Shown piece by piece: positions 1 to 8,289 of a DNA stretch of 64,000 nucleotides; positions within the stretch are counted from its first letter, which is position 1, and every line of letters begins with the position of its first letter. Made by a program: the position numbers and the translations under genes. The stretch comes from Oscillospiraceae bacterium. Its GTDB lineage: Bacteria; Bacillota; Clostridia; Oscillospirales; Ruminococcaceae. Location: assembly GCA_016298065.1 (NCBI GenBank), contig JAEDDN010000001.1:124001-188000 (forward strand), given 5' to 3'. Under the pieces are notes generated by a model, which saw nothing but the letters and a program-made list of their open reading frames with translations, ran no database searches and was not told the origin of the DNA.

Positions 1-1
1 T

Positions 2-1036
2 GCCTTTGAGCTTTTTGCAAAAACAGGTGCGAGTGCCAATGCTTATACCTCTTTTGAAAAGACCTGTTATCTTTTCAGCACTACCGATAATTTCGGCGAG
101 TCGCTTAAAAATCTTTTGGATTTTGTACAGTCACCTTACTTCACAGAAAAGACCGTTCAAAAAGAACAGGGCATAATCGCACAGGAGATAAGAATGTATG
201 ATGACAGCCCGGGCTGGCTTGTGTTCTTTAACCTGTTAAAAGCGCTTTATGTAAACCATCCGGTAAAGGTAGATATAGCAGGTACTGTAGAGAGTATAGC
301 TAAGATTAACGCAGATTTGCTTTACCGCTGTTATAATACCTTTTATAACTTAAACAATATGGTTTTGGCTATAGCGGGCAACTTTAAGGTTGACGAAGCA
401 TTGTCTGTGATAGAAAATAACCTTAAAACTAAAGAAAAGCTTACCGTAAAAGCCAAGAGTATAGACGAGCCTGATGATATAAGCACTCCGAGAATAAGCG
501 CAGCTTTAAGCGTGTCCACACCGCTTTTTAGTATAGGCTATAAGGAAAAATCGCTTAGTGGTTACGATATGTTAAAAGCAGAGCTTACCTATGAGGTACT
601 GCTTGATATAATGTTCGGAAAGGGAAGTGCCTTTTACAAAAACCTTTACGAAAAAGGGCTTATAAATCAGACCTTTGATTTTGAGGTTTTCTGCGGCAGA
701 GATTATTTTTCTGTTATTCTTGACGGCGAGTCCAAAGATCCCGATAAGGTATACGAAAGTGTAAATGAGTGTATAGCTTACTTTAAACAAAACGGTGTTG
801 CAAAAGAGGATTTTGTGCGTTCAAAAAAATCCCTGTACGGCAGACTTGTCAAGGGCTTTAACAACGTAGAAAACGTCGCAAATAACCTTGTAAACTTTAA
901 TTTTTGGGGTGTGGGAATTTACGACAATATAGACGTGGTCGAAAAGATGGAGTTAGAGGATGTACTTTCTTTGCTTCAAAACGGTCTTAGAAAAGAAAAG
1001 TCTGCCTTGTCTATAGTTTTCCCGTCGGATAAATAG
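2..1036 (+). CDS. M16 family zinc peptidase (YmfH-like), C-terminal part
   Basis: The reading frame is open from the first bases of the window, so the 5' end, including the HxxEH zinc motif expected of M16 enzymes, lies outside. The visible start reads AFELFAKTGASANAYTSFEK, a segment typical of the pitrilysin N-terminal domain, followed by the region that packs against the second M16 domain. Homologues in Firmicutes (YmfF/YmfH) are cytoplasmic metallopeptidases or peptidase-like partners. It ends with TAG 24 bases before lgt and is probably co-transcribed with it. The precise substrate is unknown, and I cannot tell from this fragment whether the catalytic residues are intact. Confidence 0.85.
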   Translation, partial: AFELFAKTGASANAYTSFEKTCYLFSTTDNFGESLKNLLDFVQSPYFTEKTVQKEQGIIAQEIRMYDDSPGWLVFFNLLKALYVNHPVKVDIAGTVESIAKINADLLYRCYNTFYNLNNMVLAIAGNFKVDEALSVIENNLKTKEKLTVKAKSIDEPDDISTPRISAALSVSTPLFSIGYKEKSLSGYDMLKAELTYEVLLDIMFGKGSAFYKNLYEKGLINQTFDFEVFCGRDYFSVILDGESKDPDKVYESVNECIAYFKQNGVAKEDFVRSKKSLYGRLVKGFNNVENVANNLVNFNFWGVGIYDNIDVVEKMELEDVLSLLQNGLRKEKSALSIVFPSDK

Positions 1037-1060
1037 TATTTTAGGCTTTTGGAGGTAGTT

Positions 1061-1987
1061 ATGAACAATGTATCTTTTCCGAAGCTTGGACTTGAATTTA
1101 ACCTTAAAAGGTATATTTCGGTGTTCGGCTTTGATATAGCGTGGTATGCGATTATTATTGCCTTAGGGCTTATTCTGGCACTGATTTATGCTATGCGCAG
1201 AATGAAATCCTTCGGGCTTAATCCCGACAAGGCGCTTGACGCAATACTGGTGGGAATTTTCGGCGGAATAATCGGCGCAAGGCTTTATTACGTTATCTTT
1301 TCGTGGGATAATTATAAAGACGACTTAGTTTCCATATTTAAAATCCGAGAGGGCGGACTTGCCATATACGGCGGAATAATCGGAAGTGTTTTGTTTGGCG
1401 TAATTATGTGCAAGATTTTAAAGATAAAAATACTTCCTATGCTCGATATAGCTTCACTTGGCTTTTTAATAGGCCAGGGGATAGGCAGATGGGGTAATTT
1501 CGTAAATGCAGAAGCCTTCGGCGGAGAATATAACGGTATTCTCGGTATGTCGATTAACGGTGGGGCTACCGTACACCCTTGCTTTTTATATGAGTCTGTT
1601 TGGTGCCTTTTGGGCTTTGTACTGCTTCATATTTACTCCAAAAGGCGTAGGTTTGACGGCGAGGTAGTGCTGCTTTACCTTATATGGTACGGCTTGGGCA
1701 GAGCCTTTATAGAAGGAATGCGCTCAGACAGCCTTTATTTAGGTAGCTTTAGAGTGTCACAGGTTTTATCGGTACTAATTGTAATTGCAGCTTTAATTAC
1801 CATTATCGTTGTTCGCTCAAAGATAAAGAGAAATAACGATCCCGAATACTTAAAGCTTTATGTAGATGTGGTAAAGGAAAGTCAGACGCCTGCTTATCAT
1901 ACGGATATGTTAAATATCCCGACTGAAGCGGATTTAACTGCTAACCAAAATCAAAAAGACGATAAAAACGAAAGTAACGATAATTAA
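1061..1987 (+). CDS. lgt: Prolipoprotein diacylglyceryl transferase
   Basis: Lgt transfers diacylglycerol from phosphatidylglycerol to the lipobox cysteine of prelipoproteins in the cytoplasmic membrane. The 308-residue protein has about seven hydrophobic segments and the family signature GRWGNFVNAEAFGG, with a later RAFIEGMRSDS motif. I start it at the ATG with GGAGG seven bases upstream. A TTG four codons earlier overlaps that ribosome site and is unlikely. The hydrophilic Asn/Asp-rich C-terminal tail of about 50 residues is longer than in the minimal enzyme. Several lipoproteins in this window (near 4.3, 21.1, 36.1, 47.6 and 48.4 kb) would be its substrates. It sits between the M16 peptidase and folD with short gaps. 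Confidence 0.96.
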   Translation: MNNVSFPKLGLEFNLKRYISVFGFDIAWYAIIIALGLILALIYAMRRMKSFGLNPDKALDAILVGIFGGIIGARLYYVIFSWDNYKDDLVSIFKIREGGLAIYGGIIGSVLFGVIMCKILKIKILPMLDIASLGFLIGQGIGRWGNFVNAEAFGGEYNGILGMSINGGATVHPCFLYESVWCLLGFVLLHIYSKRRRFDGEVVLLYLIWYGLGRAFIEGMRSDSLYLGSFRVSQVLSVLIVIAALITIIVVRSKIKRNNDPEYLKLYVDVVKESQTPAYHTDMLNIPTEADLTANQNQKDDKNESNDN

Positions 1988-2010
1988 AATAAAGATAGGA
2001 GAAAATTTTT

Positions 2011-2868
2011 ATGGCACAAATAATTGACGGAAAGAAAATATCATCAGATGTAAAAATGATGGTCGCAAAGGAAGCGAAAGCTTTAACTCAAAAGGGCATA
2101 AATATATGTCTTGCGGTTGTTATTGTAGGCGACGATCCTGCTTCAAGAGTATATGTAAACTCAAAAAAGAAAGCCTGCGAGCTTGTGGGCTTTGAGTCAA
2201 GAGAATTTGCACTCGACAAAAACACAACCGAGCAAGAGCTTCTTAATTTAGTGGATAAATTAAATGCAGACGATACGGTAAACGGTATACTTGTACAATT
2301 ACCGCTTCCAAAGCAAATTGATGAAAACAAAATTATCGAGAGAATATCTCCGCTGAAGGATGTTGACGCTTTCCACGCAAGCAACGTCGGTAAAATAATG
2401 ATAGGCGACTATAATTTCCTGCCCTGCACTCCGTCAGGCTGTATGGACCTTATAAAGTCAACAGGTGTTAAGATTACCGGTAAAAACGCAGTTGTAGTAG
2501 GCAGAAGCAACATAGTAGGCAAGCCTATGGCGATGCTTTTACTGCACGAGAGCGCAACTGTTACTATATGCCATTCAAAGACTAAGGACTTAGCTAAGGC
2601 TTGTAAGGAAGCGGATATTTTAGTTGCCGCAGTAGGCGTACCTAAGCTTATAAAGGGCGATATGATAAAAGAAGGCGCTGTAGTAATCGACGTAGGTATG
2701 AATCGCTTAGAGGACGGTAAGCTTTGCGGTGACGTTGATTTTGAAAGCGCTAAGGAGGTTGCAGGCTACATTACTCCCGTACCCGGCGGCGTAGGGCCTA
2801 TGACTATAGCAACTCTTATGAGAAACACCTTAACAGCGGCAAAAATCCAAAACGGGATAACCGAATAA
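2011..2868 (+). CDS. folD: Bifunctional methylenetetrahydrofolate dehydrogenase/methenyltetrahydrofolate cyclohydrolase
   Basis: FolD interconverts 5,10-methylene-THF, 5,10-methenyl-THF and 10-formyl-THF in the cytoplasm using NADP(H). The 285-residue length is standard. Visible landmarks are the Tyr/Lys segment YVNSKKKACE, QLPLPKQID, the nucleotide-binding GRSNIVGKPMAMLL and the C-terminal PGGVGPMTIATLM. It is the last gene of the M16-lgt-folD run and is followed by a strong hairpin terminator. It works with Fhs, encoded at 23.5 kb, to supply C1 units for purines and possibly for formate assimilation. Confidence 0.97.
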   Translation: MAQIIDGKKISSDVKMMVAKEAKALTQKGINICLAVVIVGDDPASRVYVNSKKKACELVGFESREFALDKNTTEQELLNLVDKLNADDTVNGILVQLPLPKQIDENKIIERISPLKDVDAFHASNVGKIMIGDYNFLPCTPSGCMDLIKSTGVKITGKNAVVVGRSNIVGKPMAMLLLHESATVTICHSKTKDLAKACKEADILVAAVGVPKLIKGDMIKEGAVVIDVGMNRLEDGKLCGDVDFESAKEVAGYITPVPGGVGPMTIATLMRNTLTAAKIQNGITE

Positions 2869-2885
2869 ATGAAATTTATACATAA

Positions 2886-2922
2886 AAAAGGCATATCAGT
2901 TTTATAAACTGATATGCCTTTT
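2886..2922. terminator. Bidirectional intrinsic terminator between folD and the CPBP gene
   Basis: A 17-bp perfect stem (AAAAGGCATATCAGTTT and its complement) has a 3-base loop and A/T runs on both sides. It lies between two convergent genes and can stop transcription from either side. Confidence 0.9.
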
Positions 2923-2937
2923 AAATTTAAACTTAAC

Positions 2938-3969
2938 CTATAGTAGATTTAATATAATCTTAACTAAGCAAACCAAAACAAAAAGTATAACGCCGACATT
3001 TAAAAATACTGTGGCAAAGAAAGCCCCTTTCGGTATAATAACGCTTCCCTTTGAAAAGCTCGGGAATTTGCGTTTTGCAAGCCTTACTATAAAGATTATA
3101 AGTCCTGCTACGCAGATTGCAAAAATCACAAACAAAAACGCCATAAGCAAAAGCATCATAGGAAAAAGCTTATCCATTTGCGACATAATAAATTCGGTAT
3201 CGTTAGGGTTTGCGTAAATATTCATCAAAGTGTCTAAATCAAAGCCGTATAACAAAATTGCATTAGCGGTTGCACCGGTTAGGTTTATTGTAAAGTGCAT
3301 TATTATTGTGTATATAATTTTACCTGTTTTAACGTATGTGTAGGCGAATATACCGCCTAAAACAAACGCATAAAAAATCTGATATAAATTGCCGTGAAAC
3401 AAGCTAAAGAAAAGCGCAGATAAAAGCACGCTTACAAACTGACCGTAACGAATGGTTTTTGAGATAAGAAGCTTTCTGAAAATGAGCTCCTCCACAACAG
3501 GCGCAATAACTACCGAATAAATAAGCACCCACACCATGCCCGATTCGGAAAAAGCAGTTTGAAGCGGATTTAAAACAGGCGCACCCTTTATCATTGAAAT
3601 TATAAAATTAAGCACTAAGCTAAATATATTTGCCACATACATCAGAGGAAAGCATATAAGTAAATTCTCAATAACCTCTAAAAAGCCTGCACCCGTTTTT
3701 TCTATCTTTTCGGATTTGATTTTCCTTAAAAACAAATACGCTATGGGGAAGGCGATTACATAAAAAGATACTATAATTAAACCTACTGAATAAAAGTCAC
3801 TTTCGGTAATAAAGCTAAAATATTTTTTTGCGATATTACTTAAAATAAGCTGTGAAGCCAGCGAAATAAGCGCAAACACGAAAAAACCGATTCCTAATTT
3901 TGAAAAGTTTTTTTTATCGTCTTTATTGCTTATGGCAGATTCGTTATATAAAGTGTTTGTTTTGTCCAT
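2938..3969 (-). CDS. CPBP family intramembrane glutamic endopeptidase
   Basis: This polytopic membrane protein (343 residues, about eight hydrophobic segments) carries the CPBP/Abi signature: EELIFR near residue 165, then FSLFHG and HFTIN, which supply the conserved Glu-Glu, Arg and His residues. Family members cleave membrane substrates or help process peptides and prenylated proteins. The substrate here cannot be read from the sequence. It starts at an ATG with GGAG upstream and lies 16 bases after a small lipoprotein gene on the same strand, so the two are probably co-transcribed downstream of the broken GH127 gene. Confidence 0.9.
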   Translation of the reverse strand: MDKTNTLYNESAISNKDDKKNFSKLGIGFFVFALISLASQLILSNIAKKYFSFITESDFYSVGLIIVSFYVIAFPIAYLFLRKIKSEKIEKTGAGFLEVIENLLICFPLMYVANIFSLVLNFIISMIKGAPVLNPLQTAFSESGMVWVLIYSVVIAPVVEELIFRKLLISKTIRYGQFVSVLLSALFFSLFHGNLYQIFYAFVLGGIFAYTYVKTGKIIYTIIMHFTINLTGATANAILLYGFDLDTLMNIYANPNDTEFIMSQMDKLFPMMLLLMAFLFVIFAICVAGLIIFIVRLAKRKFPSFSKGSVIIPKGAFFATVFLNVGVILFVLVCLVKIILNLL

Positions 3970-3985
3970 TTAGGTTCTCCTTAAA

Positions 3986-4336
3986 TTATTCTTTGGTGAA
4001 TACTACTTCAGAACCGTCCATTACAAGTGTAAGGGTATCTCCCTTTACAGAGTATTCATAAGTAACGGTAGTTGGCTCGGTGACGCCTTCATCATTTTCA
4101 TAGGAGGTGGTAATGCTTACGGTGTTGCCGCTAATTTCGTAGGTAAAATCCTCCGCTACATTTGAAGTACCGAAAAAACCGGTACCGTCCTCGTTAAAGG
4201 TATAGGTAACGTCTATGCTTGAAATAGCCGTTACGGTAGTAACCCAAGAACCGACTATGGAGGAACTTTTACCGCAGGCTGTAAGTGAGAAAACAGCTAA
4301 AATAAATGTAAGAGATAATGCAAATAATTTTTTCAT
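3986..4336 (-). CDS. Small putative lipoprotein (lipocalin-like beta fold)
   Basis: The 116-residue product begins with a lipoprotein signal peptide (MKKLFALSLTFILAVFSLTA followed by C) with lipobox LTAC at residues 18-21. The mature part opens with IVGSWVTT and contains TYTFNEDGTGFF and short alternating beta-type segments, as in small DUF4923/DUF5640-like lipocalin lipoproteins of gut Firmicutes. A good AAGGAG ribosome site precedes the ATG. Its function is unknown. It lies in a minus-strand run with the GH127 remnant upstream (24-base gap) and the CPBP protease downstream. Confidence 0.75.
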   Translation of the reverse strand: MKKLFALSLTFILAVFSLTACGKSSSIVGSWVTTVTAISSIDVTYTFNEDGTGFFGTSNVAEDFTYEISGNTVSITTSYENDEGVTEPTTVTYEYSVKGDTLTLVMDGSEVVFTKE

Positions 4337-4360
4337 AACTGATACTCCTTAAAAATGTTA

Positions 4361-6280
4361 TTATTTTTCCGGCAACCATACACGCATTTGATGTTCGCCT
4401 CTGTTGCCCCAGGTGTAATAAGGAACTGCAGTGAGGGTATATTCTTTTTCTTCGGGACGACTTGAGGTATAAAGCTCATCGGACACGGTATATTTTACAC
4501 CGCTTACCTTTAATTTAACCGTACCGTTTAAAAGGTCTTTGTCAAAGCCTGTAATTTCAATTTCAGCGTTACGGTCAACAGCGAGCGACAATACGTCACT
4601 ATCGTTATCTACTCCCTCAAAGCAGTAAACCAAAGGTCCTCTTTTTATTGCGACGAAACCTGTGTTATCAGCAACCTTAGTGGAGGTAAATACCTTTTTA
4701 ACGCTGCCGTCTAAGGTGAGCACAATTTCGTCACCGCTTTTTAATTTTAAATCTATGTAAGCGTAGCCTTTTTTAACACCCGCCTCAAAAGGATTACCGT
4801 TTACCGTTACTTTAAAACTGTCGCTCCAACTTGGAATACGAAGCGCTAACTTTTTATCAAGGTCGCCGTTTATTTTGTAGCTTATATTAAAGTCATACGG
4901 ATACAGAGTTTTACAGGATATTGACGCACCGCTATTTAATTTTACTTCGCCCGAAGCGTATAAATTACAGATAACACAGTCGTCACTTTCGTTATAAGCA
5001 TACTGTCCTATTGAGGATAAAAGCCTTGCAACATTCGGCGGACATCAGGCGCAGGCGTACCATTCGGGACGTTTTGGTAAAACGTGCTTGTGAGTAGCGG
5101 CAACGCCTGAAATTCCGGGGATTACTTCAAGCGGATTTACATAGAAAAAGCGTTTGCCGTCAAGCTGCATACCTGCCAAAACGGTGTTATAGAGCGCAAG
5201 CTCCATTATGTCGGCATACTTTGAGTCGCCGTCAATTTCGAGCATTTTCTGCGCAAAAAAGATAAGTCCTATCGAAGCGCAGGTTTCGCCGTATACGGTG
5301 TCGTTAGGGAGGTTATAGTCAACGGTAAAAGCCTCGCCCATGTGGGTAGAGCCGATAGCGCCGGTTATGTACATTCTCCTTTGAGTAATGCTTTCCCAAA
5401 GCTTATCGCAGGCATTTTTTAATTCTTTATCGTCAGTAAGCGCACTAAGATGAGCCATAGCGGTGTAAAGATAAACTGCTCTTACGCTGTGACCTACGGC
5501 GTCAAACTGTTCTCTTACAGGCTTGGAGGACTGGTTGTAGTCAGTGTCCTCGGGAATCATTCCCCATACCTTCCAGTCACGCTTTTTAGCTTCTTCTATA
5601 AAGAAATCTGGGTTTTGACCTCTGGTGTCAACAAAATATTTTGCAAGCTCGAGATAGTTTTTATTCTCGGTTACTTCGTAAAGACGAAGGAGTGCAAGCT
5701 CTATTTCAGGGTGACCGGGAATACCGTCATTTTTCTTGGTGATAAAGTGGTCATAGATGTGGTCTGCATTTTTACACATAACCTTTAAAAGCGTATCCTT
5801 GCCCGTAGCCTTAAAATAGCTTACAGCCGCTTCAATCATATGCCCCGAGCAGTAAAGCTCGTGCCCCTCTAAAAGATTGGTCCAGCGTTTATCCTTATCC
5901 TTTATGGTGTAATAGGTGTTTAGATAGCCGTCTGAATCCTGGGCGCCTTTTACTAATTCTATTACCTCGTCAGCTTTTGCCTCAAGCTCTTTATCGGGAA
6001 AGATTATAAGCGAATAGGCAACTGCTTCGAGCCATTTTGCAACGTCGCTGTCCTGGAAAACCATACCGTAAAAGGTATCGTTTATTTCTTCGCCTCTTAA
6101 AACCTTGCCTGCCAAGCGAAAGTTTTCTATGGCGTGACTCTTTTATGCACCCTTTACATTATCGCACAAAATCTCGTACTGGTAGGGGATAACGACATCT
6201 TTAATAAGCTTCTGATAATTATATATAAAGCCGTCGTTAGCTTTAAAAGTATGAATAGAAATAGGTTTAATGTTTTTCAT
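4361..6280 (-). pseudogene. GH127 beta-L-arabinofuranosidase gene interrupted by two in-frame stop codons
   Basis: One frame runs from the ATG at 6280 (GGAGGG upstream) to the TAA at 4361, about 640 codons, the usual GH127 length. It is broken by TAA at 6143-6145 (codon 46) and TGA at 5045-5047. There is no frameshift, and the reading frame is coherent on both sides of each stop. Family landmarks include GAQDSDGYLNTYYT, LYCSGHMIEAAVSYF, ITGAIGSTHMGEAFT, YGETCASIGLIFF and WYACA-stop-CPPNVARLL. Functional relatives have C-x-C-C-P at the last site. From what is known of the B. longum enzyme HypBA1, the TGA replaces the nucleophilic zinc-bound cysteine. Intact enzymes remove terminal beta-L-arabinofuranose from glycans. 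Recent pseudogenisation is the simplest reading. Sequencing error or UGA recoding are less likely. Confidence 0.85.
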
Positions 6281-6311
6281 ATATACCCTCCGAAAAATAT
6301 TTAATAACAAT

Positions 6312-6340
6312 ATTATATATGAGCTAATATAAAAACGCAA
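6312..6340 (-). promoter_or_regulatory. Promoter for the GH127 gene
   Basis: Read on the minus strand, TTGCGT is separated by 17 bases from a consensus TATAAT, about 30 bases upstream of the ATG at 6280. The promoter still looks intact although the gene is broken. Confidence 0.7.
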
Positions 6341-6406
6341 TGAGTATTTAAGCGGACTTCGGCATATATTATAAAATAACGTTTTTAATTTTAAACATTT
6401 AGTATA

Positions 6407-6436
6407 TTGACGATAAATAAAGTAATATATTATAAT
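6407..6436 (+). promoter_or_regulatory. Promoter for the AIM24-like gene
   Basis: TTGACG and TATAAT are separated by 18 bases. Transcription would begin about 30 bases before the ATG at 6473. The site is divergent from the GH127 promoter about 70 bases away. Confidence 0.65.
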
Positions 6437-6472
6437 AATAGTACAAAATTTTTTGAAAAGGGGAAAGACATC

Positions 6473-7153
6473 ATGCAATATGAAATTAAAGGAACACCAC
6501 TACCGTCAGTTATTTGTACATTACAGGCAGGCGAAACACTCAAAACCGAAAAGGGCGCTATGAGCTGGATGTCGCCGAATATGGAAATGAAAACAAACGG
6601 CGGCGGCGTAGGCAAAATGCTCTCCAGAGCTTTTTCGGGCGAATCAATGTTCCAAAACACCTATACAGCTGTAGGCGGCGACGGCTTAATAGCATTTGCT
6701 TCAAGCTTCCCGGGCGAAATCTTAGCTGTAGAGGTTACTCCGGACAAACCAATTATCGCACAAAAATCCGCATATTTAGCTTGTCAAAGCAGCGTTGAAA
6801 TGTCGGTACACTTCCAAAAGAAGTTGGGCGCAGGCTTCTTCGGCGGCGAAGGCTTTATTATGCAAAAATTCTCAGGCAACGGTATAGTTTTCCTCGAAAT
6901 AGACGGTTCTTTAGTAGAATACGATTTACAGCCGGGTCAAACTATGATACTTGATACAGGTTATCTTGCCGCTATGGACAGTACCGTTAAAATGGATATT
7001 ACTACAGTAAAGGGCTTAGGCAATAAATTGTTAGGCGGAGAAGGCTTCTTTAATACTACGGTTACAGGACCGGGTAAAATATGGATTCAGACTATGCCGG
7101 CAAGCAAGCTCGCAGGAGCTGTAAAGCCTTTTATAGTTACGGGTAATAAGTAA
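6473..7153 (+). CDS. AIM24/TIGR00266 family protein
   Basis: The 226-residue protein is rich in glycine motifs (GGGVGKMLSRAFSGES, GAGFFGGEGFIMQKFSGNG, GNKLLGGEGFFNTTVTGPG) and matches the TIGR00266/AIM24 family. This is a beta-rich single-domain fold found in many bacteria and in yeast mitochondria, and its biochemical role is unknown. I chose the ATG preceded by AAAGGGGAAAG. The upstream in-frame extension would start inside the promoter. It is a single-gene unit with its own promoter and terminator. Confidence 0.85.
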   Translation: MQYEIKGTPLPSVICTLQAGETLKTEKGAMSWMSPNMEMKTNGGGVGKMLSRAFSGESMFQNTYTAVGGDGLIAFASSFPGEILAVEVTPDKPIIAQKSAYLACQSSVEMSVHFQKKLGAGFFGGEGFIMQKFSGNGIVFLEIDGSLVEYDLQPGQTMILDTGYLAAMDSTVKMDITTVKGLGNKLLGGEGFFNTTVTGPGKIWIQTMPASKLAGAVKPFIVTGNK

Positions 7154-7186
7154 TAATTTTATTTAAAAATCAAAATTATTTAATTC

Positions 7187-7237
7187 AATCTCCGAAATTT
7201 AGATTTTTGGTCTAATTTTCGGAGATTTATTTTTTAG
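7187..7237 (+). terminator. Intrinsic terminator after the AIM24-like gene
   Basis: AATCTCCGAAA pairs with TTTCGGAGATT across an 18- to 20-base loop and is followed by a T-rich run. Confidence 0.75.
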
Positions 7238-7261
7238 ACAGAAAAAGCTATAAATCTTTTT

Positions 7262-7418
7262 AAGGCTTCCCCTTAAGGGGAAGCTGTCACCGTAGGTGAC
7301 TGATGAGGTGGAGAAAATAACGCAGCTTCGCAGCTACACCTCATCCGACGCTTCGCCGCCACCCTCTCCTTAAGGAGAAGGCATATTCATACAACTCCCG
7401 ATTTGTTTTAAATTATAA
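7262..7418. repeat. Palindromic interspersed repeat, copy 1 (157 bp)
   Basis: This unit is identical over 157 bases to the one at 7484-7640. It opens with the palindrome GGCTTCCCCTTAAGGGGAAG, carries the long-range complementary arms GATGAGGTG and CACCTCATC, and closes with CTCCTTAAGGAG next to AGGC. No open frame of note lies inside. Similar 'CTGTCACCGTAGGTGACTGATGAGGTG' elements are, to my knowledge, common dispersed repeats in gut Clostridia, possibly non-autonomous mobile elements. Confidence 0.9.
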
Positions 7419-7483
7419 GGATAAACTTAAACCTCATTCACATTCTTTACTATATTGGTAAATTAGAAGCTATCGGATAGTTA

Positions 7484-7640
7484 AAGGCTTCCCCTTAAGG
7501 GGAAGCTGTCACCGTAGGTGACTGATGAGGTGGAGAAAATAACGCAGCTTCGCAGCTACACCTCATCCGACGCTTCGCCGCCACCCTCTCCTTAAGGAGA
7601 AGGCATATTCATACAACTCCCGATTTGTTTTAAATTATAA
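7484..7640. repeat. Palindromic interspersed repeat, copy 2 (157 bp)
   Basis: This is an exact second copy of 7262-7418 in the same orientation, separated from it by 65 bases of unrelated AT-rich sequence. Together the two copies fill most of the gap between the AIM24-like gene and the phosphoesterase gene. Confidence 0.9.
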
Positions 7641-7736
7641 AGAAAATTGTAAAATAATTCGCATTTTTTAAAAGTTTGTGTTAAAATAAATATATCATAT
7701 TTGATATATAACATATAATACTTGGAGACATATTAA

Positions 7737-8279
7737 ATGAAATGGCTTATCGCATCGGATATACACGGCTCGGCGTACTACTGTAAAAAGCTTATTGAAA
7801 GCTATAAAAAGGAAAAGGCAAATAAGCTTTTATTGCTCGGCGATATTCTTTATCACGGGCCCAGAAACTACCTGCCGAAAGACTATGACCCCAAAAAAGT
7901 AATAGAAATGCTAAATGAGCTTAGTAATGATATTTTGTGCGTCAGAGGAAACTGCGATACCGAAGTGGATCAGATGGTGCTTGACTTTCCCATTATGGCG
8001 GATTATGAAGTTATATGTGAGGGTGAGAGAATGATTTTTGCTACTCATGGGCATAAATTTAATAAAGATAACCTGCCGCCGCTTCATAAAGGCGATATTT
8101 TACTAAACGGTCATACCCATATCTCTGCGTGCGAGCAATATGAAGATTATATTTACTGTAATCCGGGCTCTGTATCGCTTCCTAAGGAAAATACCGTGCA
8201 CTCATATATGACGCTAAAGGACGGCGTTTTAAAATTTAAAACTCTAAACGGCGAAGAATATATGAAATATACCTTATAA
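7737..8279 (+). CDS. YfcE-type metallophosphoesterase
   Basis: This calcineurin-like phosphoesterase has 180 residues. The metal-binding motifs are visible in order: SDIHGS (DxH) near residue 8, LLGDILYHG (GD), VRGNCDTE (GNxD), THGHKF and NGHTHIS (GHTH). They are followed by NPGSVSLPK, which is characteristic of the YfcE/MJ0936 group of phosphodiesterases acting on small or artificial phosphodiesters. The physiological substrate is unknown. The start is the ATG with GGAG ten bases upstream. The stop overlaps the ribosome site of the following LysR gene, so the two are translated from one message. Confidence 0.92.
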   Translation: MKWLIASDIHGSAYYCKKLIESYKKEKANKLLLLGDILYHGPRNYLPKDYDPKKVIEMLNELSNDILCVRGNCDTEVDQMVLDFPIMADYEVICEGERMIFATHGHKFNKDNLPPLHKGDILLNGHTHISACEQYEDYIYCNPGSVSLPKENTVHSYMTLKDGVLKFKTLNGEEYMKYTL

Positions 8280-8289
8280 GGAGAAAAGT

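Noticed and set aside
5045-5047. Genome-wide reassignment of UGA to a sense codon
   Set aside because: The response regulator (38211-38213) and potB (20300-20302) end in TGA with correct lengths, so UGA is a normal stop here.
6143-6478. Independent 111-residue minus-strand gene
   Set aside because: Its last 45 codons are the N terminus of GH127, and the rest is promoter and divergent intergenic sequence.
7262-7640. CRISPR array
   Set aside because: There are only two units of 157 bp with one 65-base spacer, and they are internally palindromic. No cas genes are nearby.
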